Source of the DNA: Methanoregula sp.
GTDB taxonomy: Archaea > Halobacteriota > Methanomicrobia > Methanomicrobiales > Methanospirillaceae
Length of the DNA: 64,000 nucleotides
Assembly (NCBI GenBank): GCA_041645435.1
Contig: JBAZQB010000001.1
Location: forward strand, 248,001-312,000
Reading direction: 5' to 3'
Shown: positions 44,749 to 53,681 of the stretch, piece by piece
Layout of the letters: each line of letters begins with the position of its first letter
How positions within the stretch are numbered: position 1 is the first letter of the stretch
The notes under the pieces: generated by a model
The model's input: only the letters and a program-made list of their open reading frames with translations
Databases searched by the model: none
What the model was told of the DNA's origin: nothing
Position numbers and translations under genes: made by a program

Positions 44749-45537
44749 ATGAGAGGAAAGGAAATTCGTCTGGAAAGAATCATGAACCGCAATACGAAAA
44801 AGACCATCATCGTACCGATGGATCACGGGGTTTCGGAAGGACCAATAGCGGGCCTGATCGATATGGGCCAGACCGTCAACATGGTGGCAGACGGCGGGGC
44901 AAACTGCGTGATCGGCCACGTGGGGCTCGCGCTCCACGGCCATCGGCAGGGCGGACGGGATGTGGGGCTGATCCTGCACCTGTCCGCAAGCACGAAACTT
45001 GCACCGGACCCGAACAGCAAGGTGCTGGTGAATTCCGTGACCAATGCCTTAAAGATGGGGGCAGACGGCGTTTCGATGCACGTCAACATCGGGGCGGAGT
45101 CCGAAGAAAGGATGCTGCACGACCTCGGCATGGTCGCGGTGGAGTGCATGGAGTGGGGCATGCCGCTCCTTGCGATGATGTACCCGAGGGGCAAGAACAT
45201 CAGCATCGCAAACGACATCGACCAGGTCAAGCTCGCGGCCCGGGTGGCAGCCGAGCTGGGCGCAGATATCGTCAAGACCGTGTACACCGGTGACCCGGAG
45301 AGCTTCCGCGAAGTGACGCGGGGCTGCCCGGTGCCGGTTGTTGTGGCCGGAGGTTCAAAGACGGATGACCGCATAACGCTTGAGCTGATTGAAGGGGCGA
45401 TGGCAGGCGGGGCGGCCGGTATCTCGATCGGGAGGAACGCCTTCCAGCACAAGAACCCGGCCAAATTCGTGCGGGCCGCTGCCTGTATCGTACATGCGAA
45501 CAAGAGTGTTGAAGAAGCACTGGAAATACTGAAGTGA
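44749..45537 (+). CDS. 2-amino-3,7-dideoxy-D-threo-hept-6-ulosonate synthase (archaeal aroA')
   Basis: This class I aldolase-like enzyme makes the C7 precursor used by 3-dehydroquinate synthase II in archaea. The 262-residue protein resembles MJ0400: IVPMDHGVSEGPI, MYPRGKNI, GADIVKTVYTGD (Schiff-base Lys) and RNAFQH near the end. It is first in the eight-gene aromatic operon and overlaps the next gene by 4 nt. Confidence 0.88.
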   Translation: MRGKEIRLERIMNRNTKKTIIVPMDHGVSEGPIAGLIDMGQTVNMVADGGANCVIGHVGLALHGHRQGGRDVGLILHLSASTKLAPDPNSKVLVNSVTNALKMGADGVSMHVNIGAESEERMLHDLGMVAVECMEWGMPLLAMMYPRGKNISIANDIDQVKLAARVAAELGADIVKTVYTGDPESFREVTRGCPVPVVVAGGSKTDDRITLELIEGAMAGGAAGISIGRNAFQHKNPAKFVRAAACIVHANKSVEEALEILK

Positions 45538-46328
45538 TTACTATGATTGGAAAAGATATTCGGATCGAACGGATTATGGACCGCAATACTGCACGGTCCG
45601 TCATTGTACCGATGGACCACGGGTTCTCGATGGGCCAGATCGACGGCCTGCTGGACATGACGCAGGTCATATCGGATGTGAGCAACGGGGGCGCGAACGC
45701 GATCGTGCTCCACAAGGGGCTTGTCAAGCGCGGGCACCGCAAGCACGGCCGCGATATCGGCCTGTTCATCCACCTCTCGGGGAGCACTTCTTTGAACCCG
45801 GACCCGAATGACAAGGTGCAGGTCTGCACGGTGGAAGAAGCGATCGCGCTCGGTGCCGATGCGGTCTCCATTCATATCAACCTCGGCTCGCCCAATGAGT
45901 CAAAGATGCTGGAGATTGGCGCCAATGTTGCACGGGACTGCAACCGCTGGGGCATGCCGCTCCTGATCATGAGCTACCCGCGGGGCAAGGGCATCGACTC
46001 CTTCTCGGCGCAGTCGATCGGGCACGCAGTCCGCGTTGCCGAGGAGCTTGGCGCGGATATGATCAAGACCAACTACCCCAATGATGCCGAGGCGTTCAAA
46101 AGGATCGTCAGGGCCTGCTCGGTGCCGGTCTTTATCGCCGGCGGGGAGAAGTGCGCAGACCTCGAATCCCTAAATATCATCCGGGACGCGGTCAATGCCG
46201 GGGGTGCCGGGGTCTGCGTGGGAAGGAACGCCTTCCAGCGCAAGGACACCAAAGCGTTCGTCCAGGCACTCTGCAACGTGGTGCACCACAATGTGGACCC
46301 GGCAAAGGCGCTGGAGCAGCACAAATGA
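45534..46328 (+). CDS. Second ADTH-synthase/aldolase paralogue
   Basis: The 264-residue protein is a clear paralogue of the preceding gene (IVPMDHGFSMGQI, SYPRGKGI, GADMIKTNYPND, RNAFQRKD), with the Schiff-base Lys and Tyr of the active site kept but the flanking residues changed. It may share the aroA' reaction, act as a fructose-bisphosphate-type aldolase, or form a hetero-oligomer with it. Which one is catalytic for aromatic synthesis cannot be told. Overlaps the upstream gene by 4 nt and the aroB' gene by 4 nt. Confidence 0.85.
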   Translation: MITMIGKDIRIERIMDRNTARSVIVPMDHGFSMGQIDGLLDMTQVISDVSNGGANAIVLHKGLVKRGHRKHGRDIGLFIHLSGSTSLNPDPNDKVQVCTVEEAIALGADAVSIHINLGSPNESKMLEIGANVARDCNRWGMPLLIMSYPRGKGIDSFSAQSIGHAVRVAEELGADMIKTNYPNDAEAFKRIVRACSVPVFIAGGEKCADLESLNIIRDAVNAGGAGVCVGRNAFQRKDTKAFVQALCNVVHHNVDPAKALEQHK

Positions 46329-47311
46329 AACAGTTCTGGGTGGATATCCGCCCATGGAACAAGGAGATTGCCACAACCGCTATCGAAAGCGGTGCGGATG
46401 CGCTGGTCGTTGACCGGGCAGAAGATGTAAAGCGGCTCGGGCGGATCACCACAGTAGCACCCGATGGCGACATTAAGCCCGGAACCGACGTGACGGAAAT
46501 TACCATAACGGACAAGGCCAGCGAGAACAAGGCGGCACAACTCGGGAAGCACAAGCCGGTCATCGTCACTACCAGCGACTGGACCGTGATTCCCTTAGAG
46601 AACCTTGTCGCCCAGTCCGACCATATCATTGCCCGGGTAAAAAACGTGGCGGAGACCGAGATGGCAATCCACGTACTGGAGAAGGGCGTGTACGGCATCC
46701 TTCTCAGCACGACCGATCCAGCGGTGGTCAAAGCGGTAGCCGCGATCCTCAAGAGCACCACCGGAAAAGTCGGCCTAATTCCGTTCACGGTCACGAAGAT
46801 CCATCCCGTGGGTATGGGCGACCGCGTCTGCGTCGACACCTGCTCGATGCTTTCCGATGGCGAGGGGATGCTGATGGGCAACACCTCGTCAGCCATGCTC
46901 CTTGTCCATGCCGAGACGCTGGAGAATCCCTACGTGGCCCCGCGCCCGTTCCGGGTGAACGCCGGGGCAGTGCATGCCTATATCATGCTCCCCGACGGCA
47001 AGACCGCGTACCTCTCGGACCTCTCCATTGGCGGGCAGGTGCTCGTGACCGATGCAAAGGGATCGGCACACACCGTGATCATCGGCAGGACCAAGATCGA
47101 GCGCCGTCCGCTCCTGCTGGTCGAAGCCACCGCCGGGAAAGCAAAGGTCAGCCTCGTACTCCAGAACGCAGAGACCATACGGCTCGTCAAGGAGGACGGG
47201 GGTGCGATTTCAGTAGTGCAGCTCGCCCCGGGCGACAAGATCATGGGCTGCGCACTCGAAGGCGGCAGGCATTTTGGGATGGCCGTCAAAGAGACCATCC
47301 GCGAGAAGTAG
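46325..47311 (+). CDS. 3-dehydroquinate synthase II (archaeal aroB')
   Basis: In archaea this NAD-dependent enzyme deaminates and cyclises ADTH to 3-dehydroquinate. The 328-residue protein starts MKQFWVDIRPWNKE and carries GDRVCVDTCSMLSDGEGMLMGN and PFRVNAGAVHAYIMLPD, typical of the family. The preferred start overlaps the previous stop by 4 nt; the frame is open further upstream inside the previous gene. Confidence 0.93.
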   Translation: MKQFWVDIRPWNKEIATTAIESGADALVVDRAEDVKRLGRITTVAPDGDIKPGTDVTEITITDKASENKAAQLGKHKPVIVTTSDWTVIPLENLVAQSDHIIARVKNVAETEMAIHVLEKGVYGILLSTTDPAVVKAVAAILKSTTGKVGLIPFTVTKIHPVGMGDRVCVDTCSMLSDGEGMLMGNTSSAMLLVHAETLENPYVAPRPFRVNAGAVHAYIMLPDGKTAYLSDLSIGGQVLVTDAKGSAHTVIIGRTKIERRPLLLVEATAGKAKVSLVLQNAETIRLVKEDGGAISVVQLAPGDKIMGCALEGGRHFGMAVKETIREK

Positions 47312-47313
47312 CC

Positions 47314-48138
47314 ATGAAAGCAGGCATTATCGGCGGAACCGGGAGGATGGGACGGCTCTTTGTACCCGTTTTTGAGCAGGGCGGGTACGAGGTCGTGGTA
47401 TCCGGAAGAACAACGGAACTCACGAACCGGGATATCGCGGAGCAGTGCGATCTCGTCATCGTATCGGTACCTATCCATGATACGGTCCGGGTCATCGATG
47501 AGATCGCCCCGCTCCTGGGTAAAGACCAGCTGCTCTGCGATTTTACGTCAATCAAGGTGAGGCCGGTTGAGGCAATGCTCCGGTCAAAGGCGGAGGTGAT
47601 CGGGCTGCACCCGATGTTCGGGCCAACCGTTCACTCCTTACGCCACCAGACCATCATCGCCTGCCCGGCACGTACCAGCGATGCGAAACTTCACGATCTC
47701 CTCGCCCTGTTCCGCCGGCAGGAAGCAGAATGTACCATCACGACGCCCGAAGCGCATGACCGGATGATGGCAGTGGTGCAGGGTCTTACCCATTTTGTCA
47801 CGCTCTGCATGGCCGACACCGTCAGGAGACTGGGGATAGAAATAGAAAAAACCGACGCGTTCACGAGCCCGGTGTACCAGATCGAACTCTCGTTAATGGG
47901 CAGGCTGCTCTCGCAGGACCCCGCGCTCTATGCAGACATCCTCCAGCAGAACCCGTTCGTGCCGGAAGTGCTCTCGGCATGCAGGTCCTCGGCGGGCGAT
48001 CTCTGTGCGATTGTCGAATCAAAGGACCCCGAATTATTCCGGGTTTTTTTTGAACAGAACAGCCGCCACCTCGGCGATTACGGTAAAAAAGGGCAGGATA
48101 TGACCGACGCACTGATCGAATGCATGGTGGAACGATGA
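47314..48138 (+). CDS. tyrA: Prephenate dehydrogenase
   Basis: TyrA oxidatively decarboxylates prephenate to 4-hydroxyphenylpyruvate for tyrosine. The 274-residue protein opens with the NAD-binding loop GIIGGTGRMGRLF, and carries DFTSIKVRPVEAML, GLHPMFGP (His) and VVQGLTHFV in the catalytic domain. There is no fused chorismate mutase or C-terminal regulatory domain. It starts 2 nt after aroB'. Confidence 0.93.
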   Translation: MKAGIIGGTGRMGRLFVPVFEQGGYEVVVSGRTTELTNRDIAEQCDLVIVSVPIHDTVRVIDEIAPLLGKDQLLCDFTSIKVRPVEAMLRSKAEVIGLHPMFGPTVHSLRHQTIIACPARTSDAKLHDLLALFRRQEAECTITTPEAHDRMMAVVQGLTHFVTLCMADTVRRLGIEIEKTDAFTSPVYQIELSLMGRLLSQDPALYADILQQNPFVPEVLSACRSSAGDLCAIVESKDPELFRVFFEQNSRHLGDYGKKGQDMTDALIECMVER

Positions 48139-48926
48139 CGATCATAACCCTGGGGCCGGAAGGCACCTTTTCCCACGAACTTGCCCTGAAGATGGGGTGC
48201 AAATCCGTACGCCTCGTTCCCACCATCCACAGTATCCTCGCCGCTGTTGCACAGGGCGAGGGTGACGGGCTCGCGCCGATTGAGAACTCCGAAGCCGGGG
48301 GTGTAGGGGAAACTCTCGACGGGCTGATGCAGTACCCGCTCTTCATCACGGCGGAGATGTATATGCCCATCCATCATCACCTCGCATCAACGGTACCTCT
48401 CGCACAGATGAGGATCATATACGCCCATCCCCAGACGCACGAGCAGTGCAGTGAACGCATCGAGGAATGGAAGATTCCGGTAATCCATACCAGCAGTAAT
48501 GCATCCAGTGCACTGGAAGCGAGAAAAACCCCCAATGCCGGTGCCATCATCTCGGTATCCGCAGCATCGCTGTACAAAATGCCCATCGTCGTTTCAAACG
48601 TGCAGAATAATTCGTTCAACACGACCCGGTTTGTACGCATTTCTCAGACCCCTGCTCCCCCGGACAATGCCCGGAAATGCAGTATTGTCATCGATCCCAG
48701 CACGGATCGCGCGGGTCTCTTACATGATCTGCTCGAAGTGTTTGCCAAGCGGAAGATCAACCTCTCCCGGATCGAATCGCGCCCCTCAAAACGCGGGATT
48801 GGCAGCTATGTCTTTTTCCTTGACACCGCAGCAACCCCGGCGATTCCCGATGCACTGGCCGAGCTGAGGACAATTGCTACGGTCAAGGAACTCGGGTGCT
48901 ATGCGAAGAGGGAGGTTCCCGTATGA
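48135..48926 (+). CDS. pheA: Prephenate dehydratase with ACT domain
   Basis: PheA converts prephenate to phenylpyruvate. The 263-residue protein has the PDT domain (TLGPEGTFSHELALK, PIENSEAGGVGETLD, NTTRFVRIS, the TRF motif) and a C-terminal ACT domain for phenylalanine feedback (IESRPSKRGIGSYVFFLD). ATG 48135 overlaps the tyrA stop by 4 nt; the upstream in-frame ATG at 48120 is unlikely. Confidence 0.95.
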   Translation: MTIITLGPEGTFSHELALKMGCKSVRLVPTIHSILAAVAQGEGDGLAPIENSEAGGVGETLDGLMQYPLFITAEMYMPIHHHLASTVPLAQMRIIYAHPQTHEQCSERIEEWKIPVIHTSSNASSALEARKTPNAGAIISVSAASLYKMPIVVSNVQNNSFNTTRFVRISQTPAPPDNARKCSIVIDPSTDRAGLLHDLLEVFAKRKINLSRIESRPSKRGIGSYVFFLDTAATPAIPDALAELRTIATVKELGCYAKREVPV

Positions 48927-50188
48927 TCCAGGCGATTCCCCGTCTTCAGGATGTTGATATCACGGTTGCAGCTCCCCCGTCCAAGAGCTACACGCACCGT
49001 GCACTCATCGCGGGAGCGCTGGCCGAGGGCAAAACCACCATCTTCCGCCCTCTCGACGCTGAAGATACCCGGCTGACCGCCGGCGCCCTCCGGTCTCTCG
49101 GTGTTGTCGTGGAGGACCAGCCGGGTCGGATCCTTGTCACTGGCTGCAACGGTTCTCTGCCGAATCGTCGGCCGACAACCCTTGATCTCGATAACTCCGG
49201 CACAAGTCTCCGCCTTCTCACTACCCTTGCCCTGCTCTGCCAGTACCCCGTGGTATTGACCGGCAGCGCCCGGATGCAGGAGCGCCCCATCGGACCCCTG
49301 GCCGGGGCACTACCCGCCATTGGCGGAACCGTGGAGTTCCTGTCAAAGGACGGTTACCCGCCGCTTCGCGTGAGCGGGAAACTGCTCGGCGGGCCCGTGG
49401 TCATCGACGGCTCCATGAGCAGCCAGTTCATCTCCTCGATCCTGATGGCGGCGCCGTACGCACACAAGGAAGTCGAGGTTATCATACCGGCACCCCCGGC
49501 ATCGGCTTCGTACCTCGACATCACCCTCAGCGTGATGGAAGCGTTCGGGGCAAAGGTTGAGCAGACCGGCTACGAGCGCTTCATTGTCAGCACCGCAGAC
49601 CGCTACAAAGGAAAGCGGTACACCGTTGAGGGAGATTACTCCTCCGCGTCGTACTTCTTTGCGCTTGCAGCCATCTGCTGCGGAAAAGTGACCGTGAAGA
49701 ACCTGGCTCCCGCATCCGTTCAGGGAGACCGAAGGTTCCTCGACGCGTTAGAGCTGATGGGCTGCAAGGTAACCTATGGGGCAAAGTCCGTTACAGTGGA
49801 GAAATCCGGTGAACTGAACGGGATAACATTCGATATGGCCACCTCGCCCGATACGGTCCAGACCCTCTGCATGGTGGCAGCCGTGGCCTCAACCCCGACC
49901 ACCCTCACGGGCATCAGTCATTTAAAGTTCAAGGAAAGCGACCGTATCAGTAGTACAGCAGAGCGGTTGCGGTTGCTGGGCGGCGATGTGCAGGTTTATG
50001 AGGATCGGATCACGATCCGGCCTGCTCGTCTGCATGGCGGCTCTATCGACCCGGCAAACGATCACCGTACGGCCATGAGTTTTGCCGTGCTGGGCTGTGG
50101 CATCGGGGGAGTAACCATACTTAACGCAGAGTGTGTCAATAAATCGTTCCCGGGGTTCTGGGACCAGCTCGCGGGGATTACCGGATGA
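48923..50188 (+). CDS. aroA: 3-phosphoshikimate 1-carboxyvinyltransferase (EPSP synthase)
   Basis: EPSP synthase joins shikimate-3-phosphate and phosphoenolpyruvate. The 421-residue protein shows PPSKSYTHRALIAGALAEG, DNSGTSLRLLTTLAL and LKFKESDRISSTAERL, the conserved active-site regions. ATG 48923 overlaps the pheA stop by 4 nt. It overlaps the next gene by 4 nt too. Confidence 0.96.
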   Translation: MIQAIPRLQDVDITVAAPPSKSYTHRALIAGALAEGKTTIFRPLDAEDTRLTAGALRSLGVVVEDQPGRILVTGCNGSLPNRRPTTLDLDNSGTSLRLLTTLALLCQYPVVLTGSARMQERPIGPLAGALPAIGGTVEFLSKDGYPPLRVSGKLLGGPVVIDGSMSSQFISSILMAAPYAHKEVEVIIPAPPASASYLDITLSVMEAFGAKVEQTGYERFIVSTADRYKGKRYTVEGDYSSASYFFALAAICCGKVTVKNLAPASVQGDRRFLDALELMGCKVTYGAKSVTVEKSGELNGITFDMATSPDTVQTLCMVAAVASTPTTLTGISHLKFKESDRISSTAERLRLLGGDVQVYEDRITIRPARLHGGSIDPANDHRTAMSFAVLGCGIGGVTILNAECVNKSFPGFWDQLAGITG

Positions 50189-51576
50189 AACGGATTGTGC
50201 TGACCGGCTTTCGCGGCACCGGAAAAACCGAGATCGGCAAGGTCCTTGCCAGCCGGCTGAACCTGCCGCTCCTCGATACGGATGCACAGGTCGAGTTGAA
50301 GACCGGCAGGTCCATTCCCTCCATCTTTCACGAGGAGGGAGAGGAGCGGTTCCGCATCGAAGAGCGCGAAGTGATCGCTTCCCTCCCGCCCGACAACGTC
50401 GTCATCAGCACCGGCGGGGGAGCGGTGATCGATCCAAAAAACATGGAGCACCTCCGCAGGCAGAGCGTTGTCGTCCTGCTCACCGCAGATATTGACTCGA
50501 TCGAATCGCGGCTGGCCCGTGCCCCCCGGCCTGCCCTGACCAGTCTTCCGCTCAGGGAAGAGATTTCTGAGCTCCTCGATCGCCGGCGCCAGCACTATTA
50601 CGCTTCTGCCGATTTCTGCGTTGACACCAGCGAGACCACCCCCCAGGCAGCCGGCGAGAAGGTGCTGCATTTTCTCTCCGAAGGCAACTCATCACTAAAA
50701 CAGCGCACCACCGCGCTGCAGTTCTTTAAAACGGGGCGGATTCCTCCCCGTGCATTCCGGAAACTGGAGGATGTGCTGACCGGAAATAACCGGGATCCTC
50801 AGGCACGGATCCTGGGAGTCGCCGGTTACCCGTGTGCTCACAGCAAGGGCCCGGCCCTTTTCAACGGGCTGTTTGAACGGTATGGTCTCAATTACCATTA
50901 CACGTGGTTTGAAGACCCGGAACTCGATGAGATCATGCGGGTTGCACATTGCATCGATGCAAAAGGGCTCTCGGTGACAATTCCGTTCAAACAGGACGTG
51001 ATGGAGTACGTCGATGAAGTGGATGAGCATGCAGCCCAGCCGATTGGTGCCGTGAACACGGTGGTCTTTGCCTGCGGGACGGCGATCGGGTATAACACTG
51101 ACTGGCTTGGCGTCAGAAAGCCGCTGGTTCACTTAAAAGGGGCAAAAGCGGTACTGCTCGGGGCCGGCGGCGTGGCAGCAGCTGCGGCTTTTGCCCTTGT
51201 TGACCTTGATATGGATGTGACAATCCTGAACCGGACCCCGGCAAATGCAAAAACCCTTGCAGATCGGTTTGGCTGCAAGTCGGCCGAATGGGATGCTTTT
51301 GACGGGATAAAACCCGATCTGGTGGTGAATGCCACCCCCCTCGGTATGGAGCCGGACACCCGGAGCCCGCTTAACGAAGATCAGATCCTGCCGGGCATGA
51401 CCGTGTACGACCTGGTCTACACACCGCCGGTGACCCCGCTCATCCAGTCTGCCCAGAATAAAGGATGTCATACCATCCTTGGCACCGAGATGTTCATCCA
51501 CCAGGCGCGTGAGCAGTTTTATCTCTACTTCGGTATCGATGTACCGGACACGATAATCCGGGAGTTGGTTGCATGA
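50185..51576 (+). CDS. aroKE: Fused shikimate kinase (bacterial P-loop type) and shikimate dehydrogenase
   Basis: The 463-residue protein joins two consecutive-step enzymes. Residues about 1-170 are a bacterial-type shikimate kinase: GFRGTGKTEIGK (Walker A), DTDAQVE, ERFRIEEREVI and STGGGAV. Residues about 205-463 are shikimate dehydrogenase: GVAGYPCAHSKGPALFN, SVTIPFKQDVMEYVD (catalytic Lys), GAVNTVV, GYNTDWLG, LLGAGGVAAAAAFAL and NATPLGM. Most archaea use a GHMP-type shikimate kinase instead, so the kinase half was probably acquired from bacteria. Confidence 0.93.
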   Translation: MKRIVLTGFRGTGKTEIGKVLASRLNLPLLDTDAQVELKTGRSIPSIFHEEGEERFRIEEREVIASLPPDNVVISTGGGAVIDPKNMEHLRRQSVVVLLTADIDSIESRLARAPRPALTSLPLREEISELLDRRRQHYYASADFCVDTSETTPQAAGEKVLHFLSEGNSSLKQRTTALQFFKTGRIPPRAFRKLEDVLTGNNRDPQARILGVAGYPCAHSKGPALFNGLFERYGLNYHYTWFEDPELDEIMRVAHCIDAKGLSVTIPFKQDVMEYVDEVDEHAAQPIGAVNTVVFACGTAIGYNTDWLGVRKPLVHLKGAKAVLLGAGGVAAAAAFALVDLDMDVTILNRTPANAKTLADRFGCKSAEWDAFDGIKPDLVVNATPLGMEPDTRSPLNEDQILPGMTVYDLVYTPPVTPLIQSAQNKGCHTILGTEMFIHQAREQFYLYFGIDVPDTIIRELVA

Positions 51577-52559
51577 ACACATTTGGGAAAAATTTCAGGA
51601 TTACGACATTCGGGGAAAGCCATGGTCCGGCACTGGGCGTTGTTATCGATGGGTGTCCGGCAGGGATCGAACTAACGGAGAACGATATCCAGCCCCTTCT
51701 TGACCGGCGACGGCCGGGCACATCTCCCCTCAGCTCACCGCGAAAGGAGTCCGACCGGGTGGAGATGCTTTCCGGTATCTTTGAAGGAAAGACAACCGGT
51801 ATGCCGGTTGCCCTTATGGTGCGAAACGAGAACCAGCAGTCAAAGGACTATGAGGAACTCCGGGAGAAATTCCGTCCGGGTCACGCCGACTTCACCTACC
51901 GGGAAAAATATGGCATCCGGGATCACCGGGGCGGCGGCAGGAGTTCCGGCAGGGAAACACTCTCCCGCGTAGCAGCCGGTGCTGTGGCGATGAAGTGCCT
52001 GGCTGCCCGGGGAATCATGATTACCGGAACCATCAGTGAAGTGCATGGCAGAACCCGTCCTGCTGAAATAGAAAAAGAGATCCTCGCCGCAAAGGCAGCC
52101 GGGGATTCGGTGGGGGGAGTCGTGCAGGTTACTGCCACCGGCTGCCCGGCCGGCCTTGGCGATCCGGTCTTTGGGAAACTCGATGCATTAATCGCCGGTG
52201 CGATGATGGGTATCGGCGCCGTCAAAGGTGTTGAAATCGGCGATGGGTTTGCCGCTGCACGGACATTTGGGAGCGAGAACAATGACCAGATGACTGCTGA
52301 GGGTTTTTCCAGCAATCATGCCGGGGGCATCCTTGGCGGTATCTCTTCGGGGCAGGACATTGTCGTCCGGATTGCCGTGAAACCCACCCCTTCAATCGCA
52401 AAAGTCCAGCAGACCCGGGATATTCACGGTAATGTGGTTGAGATCACGGTCGGGGGCAGGCATGATCCCTGTATTGTTCCCCGCATCGTGCCGGTTGCAG
52501 AAGCCATGCTCGCGCTGGTGCTCATGGACTGCGTGCTGGAACAGATGAAATACCGGTAA
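51573..52559 (+). CDS. aroC: Chorismate synthase
   Basis: AroC removes phosphate from EPSP to give chorismate using reduced FMN. The 328-residue protein has the signatures FGESHGPALGVVIDGCPAG, RRRPGTSPLSSPRKESDRVE and RDHRGGGRSSGRET. It overlaps the upstream fusion gene by 4 nt and ends the operon. Confidence 0.96.
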   Translation: MNTFGKNFRITTFGESHGPALGVVIDGCPAGIELTENDIQPLLDRRRPGTSPLSSPRKESDRVEMLSGIFEGKTTGMPVALMVRNENQQSKDYEELREKFRPGHADFTYREKYGIRDHRGGGRSSGRETLSRVAAGAVAMKCLAARGIMITGTISEVHGRTRPAEIEKEILAAKAAGDSVGGVVQVTATGCPAGLGDPVFGKLDALIAGAMMGIGAVKGVEIGDGFAAARTFGSENNDQMTAEGFSSNHAGGILGGISSGQDIVVRIAVKPTPSIAKVQQTRDIHGNVVEITVGGRHDPCIVPRIVPVAEAMLALVLMDCVLEQMKYR

Positions 52560-53043
52560 CCCCTTTTTTGGAACGGGACTGCTACCTTTTTTACATCTGA
52601 CTTATGTCACTGTTTATGAAAGAATGATTAGCTCATCGCTGTTTTGAATGGGTAACGTGGGGCAGATTACAAAGATGGGGAACAGATGCCCCCCTATACC
52701 AAAAATACGATGAACGCCGCCGCCCCCGATGGGACGCCCCCGCGGCGGTTTTACGGACTGCTAAAAAATGAAACATCCTTGCTCCGCCGTGCCTAAAGAG
52801 AGGCCCTGAGGCGGGGAAACATCACAATCAATTTTTTAGTAACAACTTTTATCCCCATAAAACTAGCGAAAAACCGAATAATTGTTAACATTCGGACGTG
52901 AAGCAAGTTAAATTGCCATCATCGTCCGGTAAGGATATTCAACGCCGATTAAGAATCGCATTTTTTAAAAGCGGGGACTGTCATTACAATCGGAGGATTG
53001 AATGCCAAAATGAGAGGGACTTTACCTCTAAAAAAGGATTTTC
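52560..53043. other. Intergenic region with an inverted dispersed repeat copy
   Basis: No supported gene (the short frame 52998-53246 is not convincing). The composite repeat lies inverted at about 52680-52830; the remainder is AT-rich without recognisable features. Confidence 0.45.
52680..52830 (-). repeat. Dispersed composite repeat, inverted copy
   Basis: GATGCCCCCCTATACC, then AACGCCGCCGCCCCCGATGG and GACGCCCCCGCGGCGG, then CTCCGCCGTGCC and AGAGGCCCTGAGGCGGGG: in reverse complement these match arm 1, arm 2 and the GGTATGGGGGCATC flank found at 12 kb. Confidence 0.65.
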
Positions 53044-53538
53044 TTAATAATACCCGCCACCGACAGCGGCTTCGTCCAATACCTTATAGCGGATTCCGGC
53101 AGAGACCACAAATACTTCACACCGGTCCTTTCCCCGGGTTCCCGGGACCACAATTTCATCGCCGGGCAGGGGTTTTTTGCCGTCGCTCATCACAAATTCC
53201 TGGTACTCGGTATCCGAGGTGTACACCCGCATCAGGACCTTATTGATAAATCTCTCTCCCGGCCCGCCCTGGTATTGTAAATGAATTTCCGACGTCGGGC
53301 GATCTTTGGTCAGCAGGACATTGACCTGCTGGTCTGTGGGCAGGAACTGGAGGGGTTCTGTTGTCGGGGCTGCCGAAGGTGTTGCTGGCGGCGGGGTGGC
53401 AATCACGGGTACCGTTGTGGGTACCGGCGTAGGTACCGCTGTTGCAGGAGCAGGTGTCCCGAAAATGGTGGTGCAGCCAGAAGAGAGCACACACAGCAGG
53501 AGCAAAAGAGCAGCTATCGGGATGATGATACGTTTCAT
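53044..53538 (-). CDS. Lipoprotein with Pro/Thr linker and beta domain
   Basis: ATG 53538 gives a signal peptide with lipobox (LSSGC), a 50-residue Pro/Thr/Ala-rich linker and a ~90-residue beta domain (INKVLMRVYTSDTEYQEFVM, GDEIVVPGTRGKDRCEVFVV). It resembles the lipoprotein at 15573-16034 in plan. An in-frame ATG at 53562 adds 8 residues. Function unknown. Confidence 0.7.
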   Translation of the reverse strand: MKRIIIPIAALLLLLCVLSSGCTTIFGTPAPATAVPTPVPTTVPVIATPPPATPSAAPTTEPLQFLPTDQQVNVLLTKDRPTSEIHLQYQGGPGERFINKVLMRVYTSDTEYQEFVMSDGKKPLPGDEIVVPGTRGKDRCEVFVVSAGIRYKVLDEAAVGGGYY

Positions 53539-53681
53539 GTCAAGATGCTTGATTTTTCTCACTATTTCTGATTTGCGCTTCAGTCTTCCCGTATTACATC
53601 GATTGGATGGGGGATCTGGAACACGAACTCATGGATGCTATGCCGTCCCTCAGAATATACGGGTAAACCGTGGGAAATGGA

